Positions 44,628 through 52,700 of a DNA stretch of 57,442 bases are shown piece by piece; position 1 is the first letter of the stretch, and every line of letters starts with the position of its first letter. Origin of the DNA: Lysobacterales bacterium (GTDB lineage: Bacteria > Pseudomonadota > Gammaproteobacteria > Xanthomonadales > Marinicellaceae); contig JAGRJR010000011.1 in NCBI GenBank assembly GCA_020442635.1, forward strand, positions 1 through 57,442, given 5' to 3'. The notes below the pieces were generated by a model. It was not told where the DNA came from, ran no database searches, and saw only the letters and a list, made by a program, of their open reading frames with translations. Made by a program: the position numbers and the translations under genes.

Positions 44628-45367
44628 CTTATAACCTAACGGTAAGCCCGGATTTTCCGCCCGAAAGAATAGCAAGCTGGTTTGTTTTTAACACATGGTT
44701 ACAAAAAAAACTGGGCGTCAACATTCACCTGGAATTGTACGATGATTTTGAATCTCAGCATCAAGCCATGGAGGCTGGTCATGTTGATCTCATTTATGTA
44801 AATCCTTATGACGCCACCACATTGGTTCGTGAAAAAGGTTTTGAAGCCATTGCTGCACCTCAAGGCGTATCAGACGAAGCTGTTATTGCCGTTGCCAGCG
44901 ATGGTGGTATTAAATGTGTTGAAGATCTGAAACCCGGGTGCCACATTGCATCAACCGATGATAAAGATGTGCACATGATGTGCATGATTATGATTGAGCC
45001 TGCTGACTTAACAGCCAGTAATATCAATCTCAGCGAACATCCTAATTATGTGATAGTGGCTAAAAAAATCATGATCGGAGAAGCGCAGGCCGGCTTTTTT
45101 TACAAACAAGCCTATGAAAAAATGTCAAAAGTCATCAAGTCTGCAGTTGTGCCCATTGTCACAAGTCAAATTTCAGTGATTAAACACATGTTCTTGGTCA
45201 GTCCAAGATTTTCTGAGCACAAAGAGGCCATCAAGGCAGCATTGCTTGATATGCACAATGATGAAAAAGGACGGCACATTGTAGAGGAATTAGGATTTGA
45301 TTCCTGGGATGAACAAACGCAGGAAGACACCGAGTTTATGATTGATTTGATGGATACACTGGTTTAA
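44624..45367 (+). CDS. PhnD-like substrate-binding protein lacking a signal peptide
   Basis: About 247 residues. The ATG at 44624 overlaps the PAS gene stop (ATGA) and has AGAGGAG 7 nt upstream. The protein is a type-2 periplasmic-binding fold of the PhnD/phosphonate type (VSPDFPPERIASWFVFNTWL, GHVDLIYVNPYDATTLVR, PGCHIASTDDKD, AQAGFFYKQAYE, HNDEKGRHIVEELGFDSWDE). It starts directly with the first strand: there is no signal peptide and no transporter gene nearby. It should thus bind a small ligand in the cytoplasm as a sensory subunit of this operon. Confidence 0.85.
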   Translation: MTYNLTVSPDFPPERIASWFVFNTWLQKKLGVNIHLELYDDFESQHQAMEAGHVDLIYVNPYDATTLVREKGFEAIAAPQGVSDEAVIAVASDGGIKCVEDLKPGCHIASTDDKDVHMMCMIMIEPADLTASNINLSEHPNYVIVAKKIMIGEAQAGFFYKQAYEKMSKVIKSAVVPIVTSQISVIKHMFLVSPRFSEHKEAIKAALLDMHNDEKGRHIVEELGFDSWDEQTQEDTEFMIDLMDTLV

Positions 45368-45390
45368 ATCCATTTTGTTCCTATAATAAG

Positions 45391-45422
45391 AAGACCCACT
45401 ATTTCTGATGGGTCTTTTTTTA
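45391..45422 (+). terminator. Intrinsic terminator of the conservon-like operon
   Basis: AAGACCCA / TGGGTCTT stem with a 10-nt loop followed by a T-run, 23 nt after the last stop. It separates the operon from msrB. Confidence 0.9.
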
Positions 45423-45439
45423 TTGCCAGGGGTAAAGCA

Positions 45440-45832
45440 ATGGACGAAAAACGAAAATCTGAGCTCAAAAAAAAACTGGATCCGGTTAGTTACGAAGTCA
45501 TCGTCAACAAAGCCACCGAGCGGCCACATACAGGCGCGTATAATTTGCACTTTGAAGAAGGCTCCTATCACTGCAAAGCTTGCGGGGAGCAGTTATTCGA
45601 CAGCAGTTCTAAATTTGATGCAGGTTGCGGCTGGCCCAGTTTCGACCAGGAAATTGAACAAGGAAAAATCAAAGAAGTGTTCGACGATTCCCACGGCATG
45701 CGCCGTACCGAAATTGTTTGTGCCAATTGTGGCGGTCATTTAGGTCATGTGTTTAACGACGGTCCCACTGAAACAGGTCTGCGTTATTGTGTGAATTCAG
45801 TTTCGATAGATTTCGAGGAAAAAAGTGAATGA
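45440..45832 (+). CDS. msrB: Peptide-methionine (R)-S-oxide reductase MsrB
   Basis: 130 residues. It reduces methionine-R-sulfoxide in proteins using thioredoxin. Zinc Cys pairs are Cys45/Cys48 (CKACG) and Cys94/Cys97 (CANCG); CGWPSF and the nucleophile Cys117 in RYCVNS are present. No signal peptide, hence cytoplasmic. AGGGG lies upstream of the ATG. Its stop overlaps the start of the next small gene. Confidence 0.96.
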   Translation: MDEKRKSELKKKLDPVSYEVIVNKATERPHTGAYNLHFEEGSYHCKACGEQLFDSSSKFDAGCGWPSFDQEIEQGKIKEVFDDSHGMRRTEIVCANCGGHLGHVFNDGPTETGLRYCVNSVSIDFEEKSE

Positions 45833-46125
45833 TACAACCAGTTGTTTGTAAAATTAATATGTATGAAAACCAATCATTTGAGCTTTCTACAGGTAAATTA
45901 TGTAAGCTCTTGAGAATTAAAAAGGACCTTATCCCTAACTATTACATCCTCGCTTTTCCTAAAGCTCAGGGAGAACCAAACGTTGATGAAGTCTCAGAGA
46001 TGGTAACTATTGGAATTGATTTTGCAAAAGCCATCGCAAAGAAACGTGTTGGAGACTCAGAGGCTTATTCGCTACTCTATAGCGGTACAGTGCACGCAGA
46101 GAAAAGGGTTGGCATGTTCATATAG
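45829..46125 (+). CDS. Small hypothetical protein coupled to msrB
   Basis: 98 residues starting in the ATGA overlap with the msrB stop. No recognised family: [20 protein letters not shown], then [23 protein letters not shown]. It has no signal peptide or membrane helix, and composition differs somewhat from its neighbours. Overlap and length support a real gene, but a chance reading frame cannot be excluded. Confidence 0.5.
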   Translation: MIQPVVCKINMYENQSFELSTGKLCKLLRIKKDLIPNYYILAFPKAQGEPNVDEVSEMVTIGIDFAKAIAKKRVGDSEAYSLLYSGTVHAEKRVGMFI

Positions 46126-46234
46126 TTCTTTTAGGGAATAGGTGGAAGAAATCTTGGTTATATCTCGTTTTAGCAGGAAAAAACTTTCTGCAGGCCATTG
46201 GGGTAAGGAAAGATGATTCACCAAAGTTAGAAAA

Positions 46235-46843
46235 ATGAAAAAAGAGAGATGGAAAAACCTTATGCAAGCATTAAGAGTTGAACATTCAACAGATCTCTAC
46301 CAGACTCTTTATGAGGCTTATGCTGAAAAACACAGGCATTACCATACTCAAAAGCATATAGATGCGATGCTCAAACATTTTGATGCGGTATCTGATTTAG
46401 CAATACAACCCGCTGAACTGGAGCTGGCAATTTGGTTTCATGACGCAGTTTATAAACCATTGTCAAAATCCAATGAATTGGAGAGTGCTCAGTGGGCAAA
46501 ACAGTTTTTAAGCTCTTGTAATTATGATCTTGAAGGCCAAGAACGTGTTTTTAAATTAATCATGGCTACAGAGCACAATGGCCATATTCACAGCAATGAT
46601 GAAAAATTAGTGGTTGATATAGATTTAACCATTTTAGGCACGCCACCTGACATTTATGATGTTTTTGAGGAAAATGTCAGGAAAGAGTACAGGCTTGTTC
46701 CCTGGTTTATTTATCGAAAAAAAAGAAAAGAGATTTTGAAATCATTCTTGAATCGCCCCAGTATTTACCAAACTCAATACTTTATTGATAAGTTTGAAGA
46801 AACCGCAAGAGTAAACATCAGTAGCACAATTGCAGCTTTGTAG
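46235..46843 (+). CDS. Predicted metal-dependent HD-type phosphohydrolase (COG4339-like)
   Basis: 202 residues with the HD-superfamily ligand pattern: HRHYHTQKHIDAML, the HD pair in LAIWFHDAVYKPLSKSNE, ATEHN and the late acidic VVDIDLTILG. This order and the YHTxxHI start match the COG4339 group of small predicted metal-dependent hydrolases of unknown substrate (sometimes mislabelled as NMDA-receptor subunits). The start is preceded only by a weak SD. Monocistronic. Confidence 0.8.
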   Translation: MKKERWKNLMQALRVEHSTDLYQTLYEAYAEKHRHYHTQKHIDAMLKHFDAVSDLAIQPAELELAIWFHDAVYKPLSKSNELESAQWAKQFLSSCNYDLEGQERVFKLIMATEHNGHIHSNDEKLVVDIDLTILGTPPDIYDVFEENVRKEYRLVPWFIYRKKRKEILKSFLNRPSIYQTQYFIDKFEETARVNISSTIAAL

Positions 46844-46853
46844 CCTGATTACC

Positions 46854-47873
46854 CTATGAGAAACCCAGAGCGCTTCTCCACTGATTATAAACAGCACCTA
46901 CATTAAATTCCTCCCTATAGTTGACTTTGGGTAATTCTCTTTGCCATTGCACCAAGGTTTTAGTGATTTGGTAATTATCATCAGCATCAATCAAAACATT
47001 GTTAGGGTGTAGAATTTCACGCGCGGCACCGATGTCGTGTGCCAGTACCGGCGTGCCAAGTGCATTGGCTTCGGCGTAGATTAAGCCAAATGTTTCAGCA
47101 AATGTGTTTTGTGGATAGAACACGCAGAGGCTGGTGGCGATGTGATGTTTGACGTCTTCCGGGGGTAGTGCGCCAAGGTAATAGACATTGGGGATGTCTT
47201 CAGGATGGTCTTCACGATACCCAGGATTGGCGATGTACAATTTTAATTCTTTCAGATGTCGGTTGATTTGTTGAAAGGTGTTTAACACCTGTTTTAAACC
47301 TTTGTTAGGTGCTGATAAAAACAACAGCTTGTTTAAATCGCGCTTAGGTATTTGTTCAGTTATTACCGGTTTGGGAATCGGGTTGTAACAGGTTTTGATT
47401 GAAACTTTCGGTTTGAATAGGTTGTAGATATTGCCAAAAAAACTGTGATTGAGGATTTTGTCACAATGGGTCGCGTGGGTTTTTGAGTTGGTAATCAGCT
47501 GCCAGGGTTGTTTTAATCTGATGCCACGTTTCAACACATATTCCCAGCTTTTATAGGTATGTATCCACAAATGAAATTGTGCGCCTGGGAACTGTTTTTG
47601 GAACACGATCAATTGCGGAAATTTCCGCAAAATGACTACATGATCGGGTGATGTTATCTGTGTCAAATGGTCAGGGCCAATAAAATGAACGGTTTGTTGG
47701 TTGCAGACTGTGCTTCTGTACTGTTGGAACACTGTGACCTGATAACCATGAATGCTAAGAATTTGGGCGGTTCGTAATAAGCTGGATTCAGTGCCACCCA
47801 TGGCATGGGCGGCCAAATCTTCAAAGTCATAGGGCTTTGGATGGCTGGTATCTGCGAACAGAATGTGAGTCAT
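46854..47873 (-). CDS. Glycosyltransferase, GT-B fold (GT4-like)
   Basis: 339 residues. The N-terminal Rossmann half contains AHAMGGTESSLLRTAQIL (acceptor side). The C-terminal half has LFLSAPNKGLKQVLNTFQQI and the donor-binding motif FAETFGLIYAEANALGTPVLA with its Glu pair in GT4-type spacing. It is a cytoplasmic sugar transferase, probably for an envelope glycan; no polymerase or flippase genes are near. It starts 2 nt after the SPOR-type gene stop and closes the esterase-birA-SPOR group. Confidence 0.85.
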   Translation of the reverse strand: MTHILFADTSHPKPYDFEDLAAHAMGGTESSLLRTAQILSIHGYQVTVFQQYRSTVCNQQTVHFIGPDHLTQITSPDHVVILRKFPQLIVFQKQFPGAQFHLWIHTYKSWEYVLKRGIRLKQPWQLITNSKTHATHCDKILNHSFFGNIYNLFKPKVSIKTCYNPIPKPVITEQIPKRDLNKLLFLSAPNKGLKQVLNTFQQINRHLKELKLYIANPGYREDHPEDIPNVYYLGALPPEDVKHHIATSLCVFYPQNTFAETFGLIYAEANALGTPVLAHDIGAAREILHPNNVLIDADDNYQITKTLVQWQRELPKVNYREEFNVGAVYNQWRSALGFS

Positions 47874-47875
47874 GA

Positions 47876-48538
47876 TCAGTTGTTTTTACAAATGACTTCG
47901 TTTTGACTGATGTCGGGGTAGGTTTGTTTCAGGTCTGGTAAAACTGTTAGTTGCGGCTCGGTCACGCTAAAGTCCAACCAAAACTCAGGCCATTGTTCGA
48001 TACGAATTTCTTTTTTGACATTAAAACCCTTTTTTGACAATTCTGCAATGCGGTTATCGGCATTATAGGGTTCTCGATATAATCCGAGGGAAATTGAGTT
48101 TTCATTGTCACCCGAAGTTACCACATAATAGTCTTTAACATAAGCTGTCGCCAGTTCCCGACCTTTTTTCAAGGCTTCGGCGCGGCTAGAAAGAGCGGGT
48201 AAGTAAACCCAATAACCGGCTTCCTGAGTGGTGGTGATTTTTCTGATGTTGCTTTTGAGTACCAGAGGCTCCAGCGTTTCAGCTGCGGCATGAACATTGG
48301 CTTCTATATCAAAGGGGCCGGCAGAGTAGCAAATTTGCTGAACATCATCATTGATTTCAACGCTATTGACCGTATGGCTGTCATTGCTTTTGTTGTCTTT
48401 AACTTCGGCAACCAGCTGCAGGGCTTTCACGCCTTCATCAACTGCGGCAAATGGTTTTTTGACCGCCGGAGAAAAGCGCTGCAGCCACACAAAAAATGCA
48501 ATGTTGGCAATCAGTAGCAGTATAAAAAGGTATCGCAT
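47876..48538 (-). CDS. Membrane-anchored SPOR-like domain protein
   Basis: 220 residues: an N-terminal membrane helix (YLFILLLIANIAFFVWL), a linker, then about 80 residues (QQICYSAGPFDIEANVHAAA ... GYWVYLPALSSRAEALKKGR...KDYYVVTSGDNENSISLGLY) with the beta-alpha-beta pattern of SPOR domains that bind denuded peptidoglycan. In Pseudomonas a SPOR-type gene follows birA and coaX; here it follows birA directly. Two Cys (ICYS and the C-terminal VICKNN) may form a disulfide in the periplasm. Confidence 0.68.
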   Translation of the reverse strand: MRYLFILLLIANIAFFVWLQRFSPAVKKPFAAVDEGVKALQLVAEVKDNKSNDSHTVNSVEINDDVQQICYSAGPFDIEANVHAAAETLEPLVLKSNIRKITTTQEAGYWVYLPALSSRAEALKKGRELATAYVKDYYVVTSGDNENSISLGLYREPYNADNRIAELSKKGFNVKKEIRIEQWPEFWLDFSVTEPQLTVLPDLKQTYPDISQNEVICKNN

Positions 48539-48574
48539 TTCAGCTTGAATTCCGGTTCAACTCACAATGTGCGA

Positions 48575-49318
48575 TTATACATGATTTCTGATGCTGACTT
48601 CTGCAGCGGAAAAAGTTTTCAATTGATTATCAATTATGGCTTGCAGTTGTCCGCATGGGTTTATGCCGCAGTACTTACCATGCAGCATTTGTTCATTTTG
48701 CTTTATCATAATGTGTCTGCCTATGAGGTAATCATACTGCTGCCAAATGGGCAAAATGCTCGAAAGAGTGTCGGCTAAAAATCGTTGGTTGTTGTTTTTT
48801 ATTTGGGCGACCAACTGATTGATGAATATCGCTCGTTTGGGTTTAATGCTTAAAGGTATATTGGTGACAGGTTGATTGATACTGGCTAACTGTTCATCAC
48901 TTAATGTCCAATTGATGCCGATACCAATCGTCACGTCGGTGGTGTTACTGGTTTTTGGAGTGAGGTTGATTAAAATGCCACCAAATTTTTTGTCATTGAC
49001 ATAAAGATCGTTGGGCCATTTTAATCTGGCTTGTGTGTGGGTATCAAAAAACAGTAAGGTTTCGATAACCGCGACACCAATTATTAATGCATAACCTGAC
49101 AGGCCTGCGACTGATGAAGTCAGGTTGAGTCGTAAAGAGAAACAAATCGACTTACCAGGTACAGTCAACCAGTGATTGCCACGACGACCTACACCAGCGG
49201 GTTGGTTCTCAGCAATCAACAAACCATTATTTTTAACCGCCGATTGGGTTGAAGCAATGTGTTCAACCCAATCAATGTTAAGCTCACGATGGGTGTTTTG
49301 AAGTAAGGTGATATCCAA
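48575..49318 (-). CDS. birA: Biotin--[acetyl-CoA-carboxylase] ligase (monofunctional BirA)
   Basis: 247 residues containing only the catalytic and C-terminal domains. The biotinoyl-AMP loop is GVGRRGNHW (42-50), then KWPNDLYVNDKKFGGILI with the catalytic Lys near 111. The N-terminal winged helix that makes E. coli BirA a repressor is absent, so it should biotinylate AccB only. The frame begins with TTG at 49318 and no clear SD; no ATG is available before the conserved core. Downstream of the esterase by 10 nt. Confidence 0.9.
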   Translation of the reverse strand: MDITLLQNTHRELNIDWVEHIASTQSAVKNNGLLIAENQPAGVGRRGNHWLTVPGKSICFSLRLNLTSSVAGLSGYALIIGVAVIETLLFFDTHTQARLKWPNDLYVNDKKFGGILINLTPKTSNTTDVTIGIGINWTLSDEQLASINQPVTNIPLSIKPKRAIFINQLVAQIKNNNQRFLADTLSSILPIWQQYDYLIGRHIMIKQNEQMLHGKYCGINPCGQLQAIIDNQLKTFSAAEVSIRNHV

Positions 49319-49328
49319 AATTAAGGAG

Positions 49329-49979
49329 CTAAAGTTTTAGGACAAATTGTTTGATGTCTTCAATTTCATCCATTGATACACCATGTTGTAAGGGGTATTC
49401 ATGCCAGCTTGCCGGATAACCGGCGGCTTTGATGGTTTCAAATGAACTTTTGCCTAAATCGAAGGGAACCACCGGATCGAAGCTGCCATGACCGAAAAAG
49501 TAGGGAGTTTTTTGATTGAATCCAGATTGTTCTTGCTCCAGTTTTTCAGGAATCGGTAAGTAACAACTTAAAGCCACCACACCAGCCAGTTTGTGTTGTG
49601 TTCTTACTGAAGTGTGCAGAGCAATGGCGCCACCTTGTGAAAACCCTGCCAGTACTATTTGTTCGGACTTGAACCCGGCCTTGAGTTGGGAATCAATCAA
49701 CTCAAGTACTTTCTGTTCAGAAGCTCTGATACCTGCTTCGTCGGGCATTTTCCCAATGTCCATCATTTTGATGTCATACCAGGATCGCATTTTCATGCCT
49801 CCATTGATGGTGACTGCTTGTATGGGGGCATGAGGAAAAATAAACTGAATGGCTTTATCAGGATGGGCAAAATGTGGCACCACGGGTTCAAAGTCATGGC
49901 CATCAGCCCCCAGCCCATGCAGCCATATGACTAAAAGCTGAGGATTATCGCCTGTTTTATGGGTAATGAATTCTAACAT
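49329..49979 (-). CDS. Phospholipase/carboxylesterase family alpha/beta hydrolase
   Basis: 216 residues with the family pattern LLVIWLHGLGADGHDF (oxyanion loop), nucleophile Ser114 in AGFSQGGAIALH, Asp168 in GSFDPVVPF and His199 in LQHGVSMDE. Cytoplasmic, no signal peptide. Related enzymes hydrolyse short acyl esters; the natural substrate is unknown. It is the first gene of the minus-strand group leading into birA and divergent from lptM. Confidence 0.9.
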   Translation of the reverse strand: MLEFITHKTGDNPQLLVIWLHGLGADGHDFEPVVPHFAHPDKAIQFIFPHAPIQAVTINGGMKMRSWYDIKMMDIGKMPDEAGIRASEQKVLELIDSQLKAGFKSEQIVLAGFSQGGAIALHTSVRTQHKLAGVVALSCYLPIPEKLEQEQSGFNQKTPYFFGHGSFDPVVPFDLGKSSFETIKAAGYPASWHEYPLQHGVSMDEIEDIKQFVLKL

Positions 49980-50038
49980 GTTGTAAGTCAGCTAAAAGCG
50001 TTCTATTATACTGCTACTGAGTGTTTTAGCAGGTTTTT

Positions 50039-50167
50039 ATGATAAACAAAACAAGAATGACCTTACTGTTGTTAGGAATGATGACGCTTTTGGTGGCTTG
50101 TGGTAACAAAGGCGATTTGTACATTCCTGATAAACAGGATGCAACCATAGAAGAGAACTCAGATTGA
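50039..50167 (+). CDS. lptM: LPS-assembly lipoprotein LptM (YifL), 42 aa
   Basis: A short gene: MINKTRMTLLLLGMMTLL, then lipobox LVAC with Cys21 and the signature CGNKGDLYIPDKQ. The family (E. coli YifL) reads (A)CGQKGPLYxP and helps oxidative maturation of LptD at the Bam complex. As in E. coli it lies directly upstream of dapF. The acidic tail ends at TGA 50165-50167. Confidence 0.88.
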   Translation: MINKTRMTLLLLGMMTLLVACGNKGDLYIPDKQDATIEENSD

Positions 50168-50199
50168 AATAAAGCGGTGGAAAAACAGGGGATGTAACC

Positions 50200-50970
50200 A
50201 TGAAAATTTTGAGATTTGAAAAATTACATGGCTTAGGCAATGATTTTATGTTGATTGATTGTCGAAAGCATGATTTAAATGTGACTGCTGAGCACATCAG
50301 AATGTGGTCAAATCGTCGAACAGGCGTGGGTTTTGATCAATTAATTTTGTTACAGGAAAAAGAAACAGGGCTTTATTATCGTTTTTTTAATGCCGATGGC
50401 GGGGAGGCTGAACAATGTGGAAATGGTCAAAGAGCCATCGCTCATTATTTATACCGCAATGGTTTTGATGTTAAAGATTTGAGAGTTGATGGCTGGGGTG
50501 GAGAAGTACATTTAACCTATGTGGACGAAGACAACATTTCTGTCACCTTTTATCAGAACGTGGTGGTGGATGAATTGAACATTGCGGGCGTTGATGGCTA
50601 TTTTGTTGATATTGGAAATCCGCATTGGGTTTATCATGAACCTGCATTAACCAGTAAGGACTTGTCTCCGTTCAGTCATATTGTTAACAACCAATTCAAC
50701 TCTGGCGTTAATGTGGAGGCGGTAAAAAGAATTGATGACCACCATATTCAGCTAAGAGTGGTTGAGCGTGGCGTAGGAGAAACCCAGGCATGTGGTAGTG
50801 GCGCCTGCGCTGCGGCTATTGCCAGTGCCACCCTGCTGGGAACCACTACGCCATTGACAGTATCCATGTTAGGAGGCGATGTTCGGGTCAGTTATGATTC
50901 GGATTGTGATAAAATTACCTTAACTGGCCCGGCTACTTTGGTTTACCAGGGAAAACTAACTTATGAGTGA
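50200..50970 (+). CDS. dapF: Diaminopimelate epimerase
   Basis: 256 residues. It interconverts LL- and meso-diaminopimelate for lysine and peptidoglycan. Catalytic Cys73 is in EAEQCGNGQR and Cys198 in TQACGSGAC; the N-terminus KLHGLGNDFMLID is typical. The usual CGNGARC has become CGNGQRA here, a change in the loop after the catalytic Cys, and the protein is shorter than the ~274 of E. coli. AGGGGA lies before the ATG. It overlaps the DUF484 gene by 8 nt. Confidence 0.96.
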   Translation: MKILRFEKLHGLGNDFMLIDCRKHDLNVTAEHIRMWSNRRTGVGFDQLILLQEKETGLYYRFFNADGGEAEQCGNGQRAIAHYLYRNGFDVKDLRVDGWGGEVHLTYVDEDNISVTFYQNVVVDELNIAGVDGYFVDIGNPHWVYHEPALTSKDLSPFSHIVNNQFNSGVNVEAVKRIDDHHIQLRVVERGVGETQACGSGACAAAIASATLLGTTTPLTVSMLGGDVRVSYDSDCDKITLTGPATLVYQGKLTYE

Positions 50971-51652
50971 TGACAATAAATTAAGCTACGCAGTAAAAAT
51001 CTATTTGCAAAAAAATCCAGATTTTTTTGTCAAAAATCCTGAGTTGTTGACAACATTGGATGTGGTGAGTTCTAAGGGTGAGTTGGCTGATTTAACCACA
51101 CATCAGCTCAAATCATTGCAGCAGGAAAACCGAAAATTGAAGGCACAACTGGCTCAGTTAATTAATAACGCGCAACAAAGTGAAACGCTGATGGATCGAT
51201 TGCTGATGATGGTTACAGAATTGGCGATGACAGATAAAACTGAGTTTTTACCTGGCTTCGTTAATTATGTCAAAACGCACTTTTCTTCAGATTATTTCAA
51301 GTTGCTATTGGCTGAAGGGGTGGAATTGAGTGTTGATGTTGAGGATGTGGAAACTTTGAATGCGGTCCAAAAGACTCATTTCTCAGTGTTCCAAGCCAAA
51401 TCAGAACCTGTCTCCGGCCGCTTAAAACAAGAAAAAATTCAAAGTATATTTGGGACAGACAAGAAAATAAAATCTGCGATTGTGTTACCCGTTGGTCAGC
51501 AGGCCAAGTTTGGTTTAATGTCTTTTGCCAGTAAAGATGAAGAGAAGTTTCACCCCCATTCTTCAAGTGATATCCTACAAAAACTTTGTCAAATATTGGC
51601 CTCATATTTTTCACAACAAAACAATGTCGATGCACATCAAGCAATGTCTTGA
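50963..51652 (+). CDS. DUF484 family protein (YigA-like)
   Basis: 229 residues: an N-terminal helical part (VKIYLQKNPDFFVKNPELLTTL) characteristic of DUF484, a coiled-coil stretch (HQLKSLQQENRKLKAQLAQL) and a C-terminal GAF-like domain (IKSAIVLPVGQQAKFGLMSF AS). Function unknown; the family is nearly always between dapF and xerC in gammaproteobacteria, as here. Confidence 0.88.
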   Translation: MSDDNKLSYAVKIYLQKNPDFFVKNPELLTTLDVVSSKGELADLTTHQLKSLQQENRKLKAQLAQLINNAQQSETLMDRLLMMVTELAMTDKTEFLPGFVNYVKTHFSSDYFKLLLAEGVELSVDVEDVETLNAVQKTHFSVFQAKSEPVSGRLKQEKIQSIFGTDKKIKSAIVLPVGQQAKFGLMSFASKDEEKFHPHSSSDILQKLCQILASYFSQQNNVDAHQAMS

Positions 51653-52529
51653 TAATTACTTGCAACATTTGTCTTTTAATCGGCACTTGTCGCCGCTGAC
51701 TGTTTCGGCAAACCAGAGGGACATTGAACAATTTATCCAAAGTTTGGAAAAGGGAAAAGCTGATGTTGTAACCGAAGTTACAGAAAATGATGTGCGTTCC
51801 TATCTGATGGGCAGAGCAGCTCAAGGTATTTCCGCCAGATCTTTGGCTAGATACCGTTCTCATTTGAAAAACTTTTTTGCATACCTTAAACGCCAAAAAA
51901 TCCTCGATATTAATCCGGCAGAGTCGGTTCAGACGCCAAGAATCAAACGCAAACTCCCCGAAGTGCTGGATGTGGATACCATGTTCAAGCTGGTTGATAT
52001 ACCCCTTAGTTCTGAGACAGCTATTCGAGACAAGGCTGTTTTGGAGTTGTTTTATTCCTCCGGTTTGCGACTGTCTGAATTGAGTCAACTTTGCTGGAGT
52101 GATTTGGATTTTGATAGTGGCTTGGTTCGGGTATTGGGTAAAGGCAGAAAAGAACGGTTGGTGCCGTTGGGTAAAATGGCGGAACAGGCATTGTTGTTGT
52201 GGCAACCCATAGCCACGATTTGGAACCAGACCCAACAGGATTTTGTGTTCATCAGTCAGCGTGGTGGACAATTGAAAAATCGCAGCATTCAGGCCAGAGT
52301 AAAACATTGGGCACAGCAACAAGGATTGTGGGAGAGGGTTTATCCTCACTTGTTGCGCCATTCATTTGCCAGTCATATGCTGGAATCTTCCAGTGATTTG
52401 CGTTCGGTACAAGAAATGTTGGGTCATGCAGATTTGTCGACCACACAAATATACACACATTTGAATTTTCAGCACCTGGCCAAGGTCTATGATCAAGCGC
52501 ATCCGCGGGCCAAAAAAAAGAAGACATAG
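51624..52529 (+). CDS. xerC: Tyrosine recombinase XerC
   Basis: 301 residues from ATG 51624 (a second Met at 51630 is equally possible; both overlap DUF484). It resolves chromosome dimers at dif together with XerD and FtsK. SAM-like N-terminal core-binding domain, then the catalytic set Arg149 (GLRLSEL), Lys173, His242/Arg245 (HLLRHSF), His268 (LGHADL) and Tyr277 (TQIYTHL), positions within two of E. coli XerC. The basic tail ends AKKKKT. A long in-frame extension back to 51525 is non-conserved. Confidence 0.95.
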   Translation: MSMHIKQCLDNYLQHLSFNRHLSPLTVSANQRDIEQFIQSLEKGKADVVTEVTENDVRSYLMGRAAQGISARSLARYRSHLKNFFAYLKRQKILDINPAESVQTPRIKRKLPEVLDVDTMFKLVDIPLSSETAIRDKAVLELFYSSGLRLSELSQLCWSDLDFDSGLVRVLGKGRKERLVPLGKMAEQALLLWQPIATIWNQTQQDFVFISQRGGQLKNRSIQARVKHWAQQQGLWERVYPHLLRHSFASHMLESSSDLRSVQEMLGHADLSTTQIYTHLNFQHLAKVYDQAHPRAKKKKT

Positions 52530-52593
52530 AATCACTTTTCTAATTAACGGTGAATGACTGGTCTGTTAGTGGCTTTAAATTGCGCCAAAAGCG

Positions 52594-52622
52594 TTGCTTT
52601 GCGTAGGGTAAACCATTATAAT
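52594..52622 (+). promoter_or_regulatory. Sigma70 promoter of the ATP synthase operon
   Basis: -35 TTGCTT (52594-52599), 17-nt spacer, -10 TATAAT (52617-52622). The predicted start near 52629 leaves a leader of about 35 nt before the leader cistron. Confidence 0.75.
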
Positions 52623-52664
52623 GCACCCGCTTTTAGAACTGGCAACCACAGAGGAGTCAAAATA

Positions 52665-52700
52665 ATGGCTCTTTTTGTATTGCCCCAAAGCCAACAATGA
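52665..52700 (+). CDS. 11-codon leader cistron coupled to atpI
   Basis: ATG at 52665 with a strong SD GAGGAG 8 nt upstream (52651-52656) encodes MALFVLPQSQQ and stops with a TGA that overlaps the atpI ATG (ATGA at 52697-52700). atpI itself has no comparable SD. The arrangement suggests that ribosomes initiate at the minicistron and re-initiate at atpI, setting its level. Whether the peptide matters is unknown. Confidence 0.6.
   Translation: MALFVLPQSQQ

Noticed and set aside
46126..46234. Short coding remnant between the small msrB-linked gene and the HD-type gene
   Set aside because: Frames are broken and too short to assign; no similarity to neighbouring proteins seen.
51297..52361. 354-codon open frame on the minus strand opposite DUF484 and xerC
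   Set aside because: It lies antisense to two conserved genes, its translation is His/Gln-rich and family-less, and xerC has all catalytic residues.
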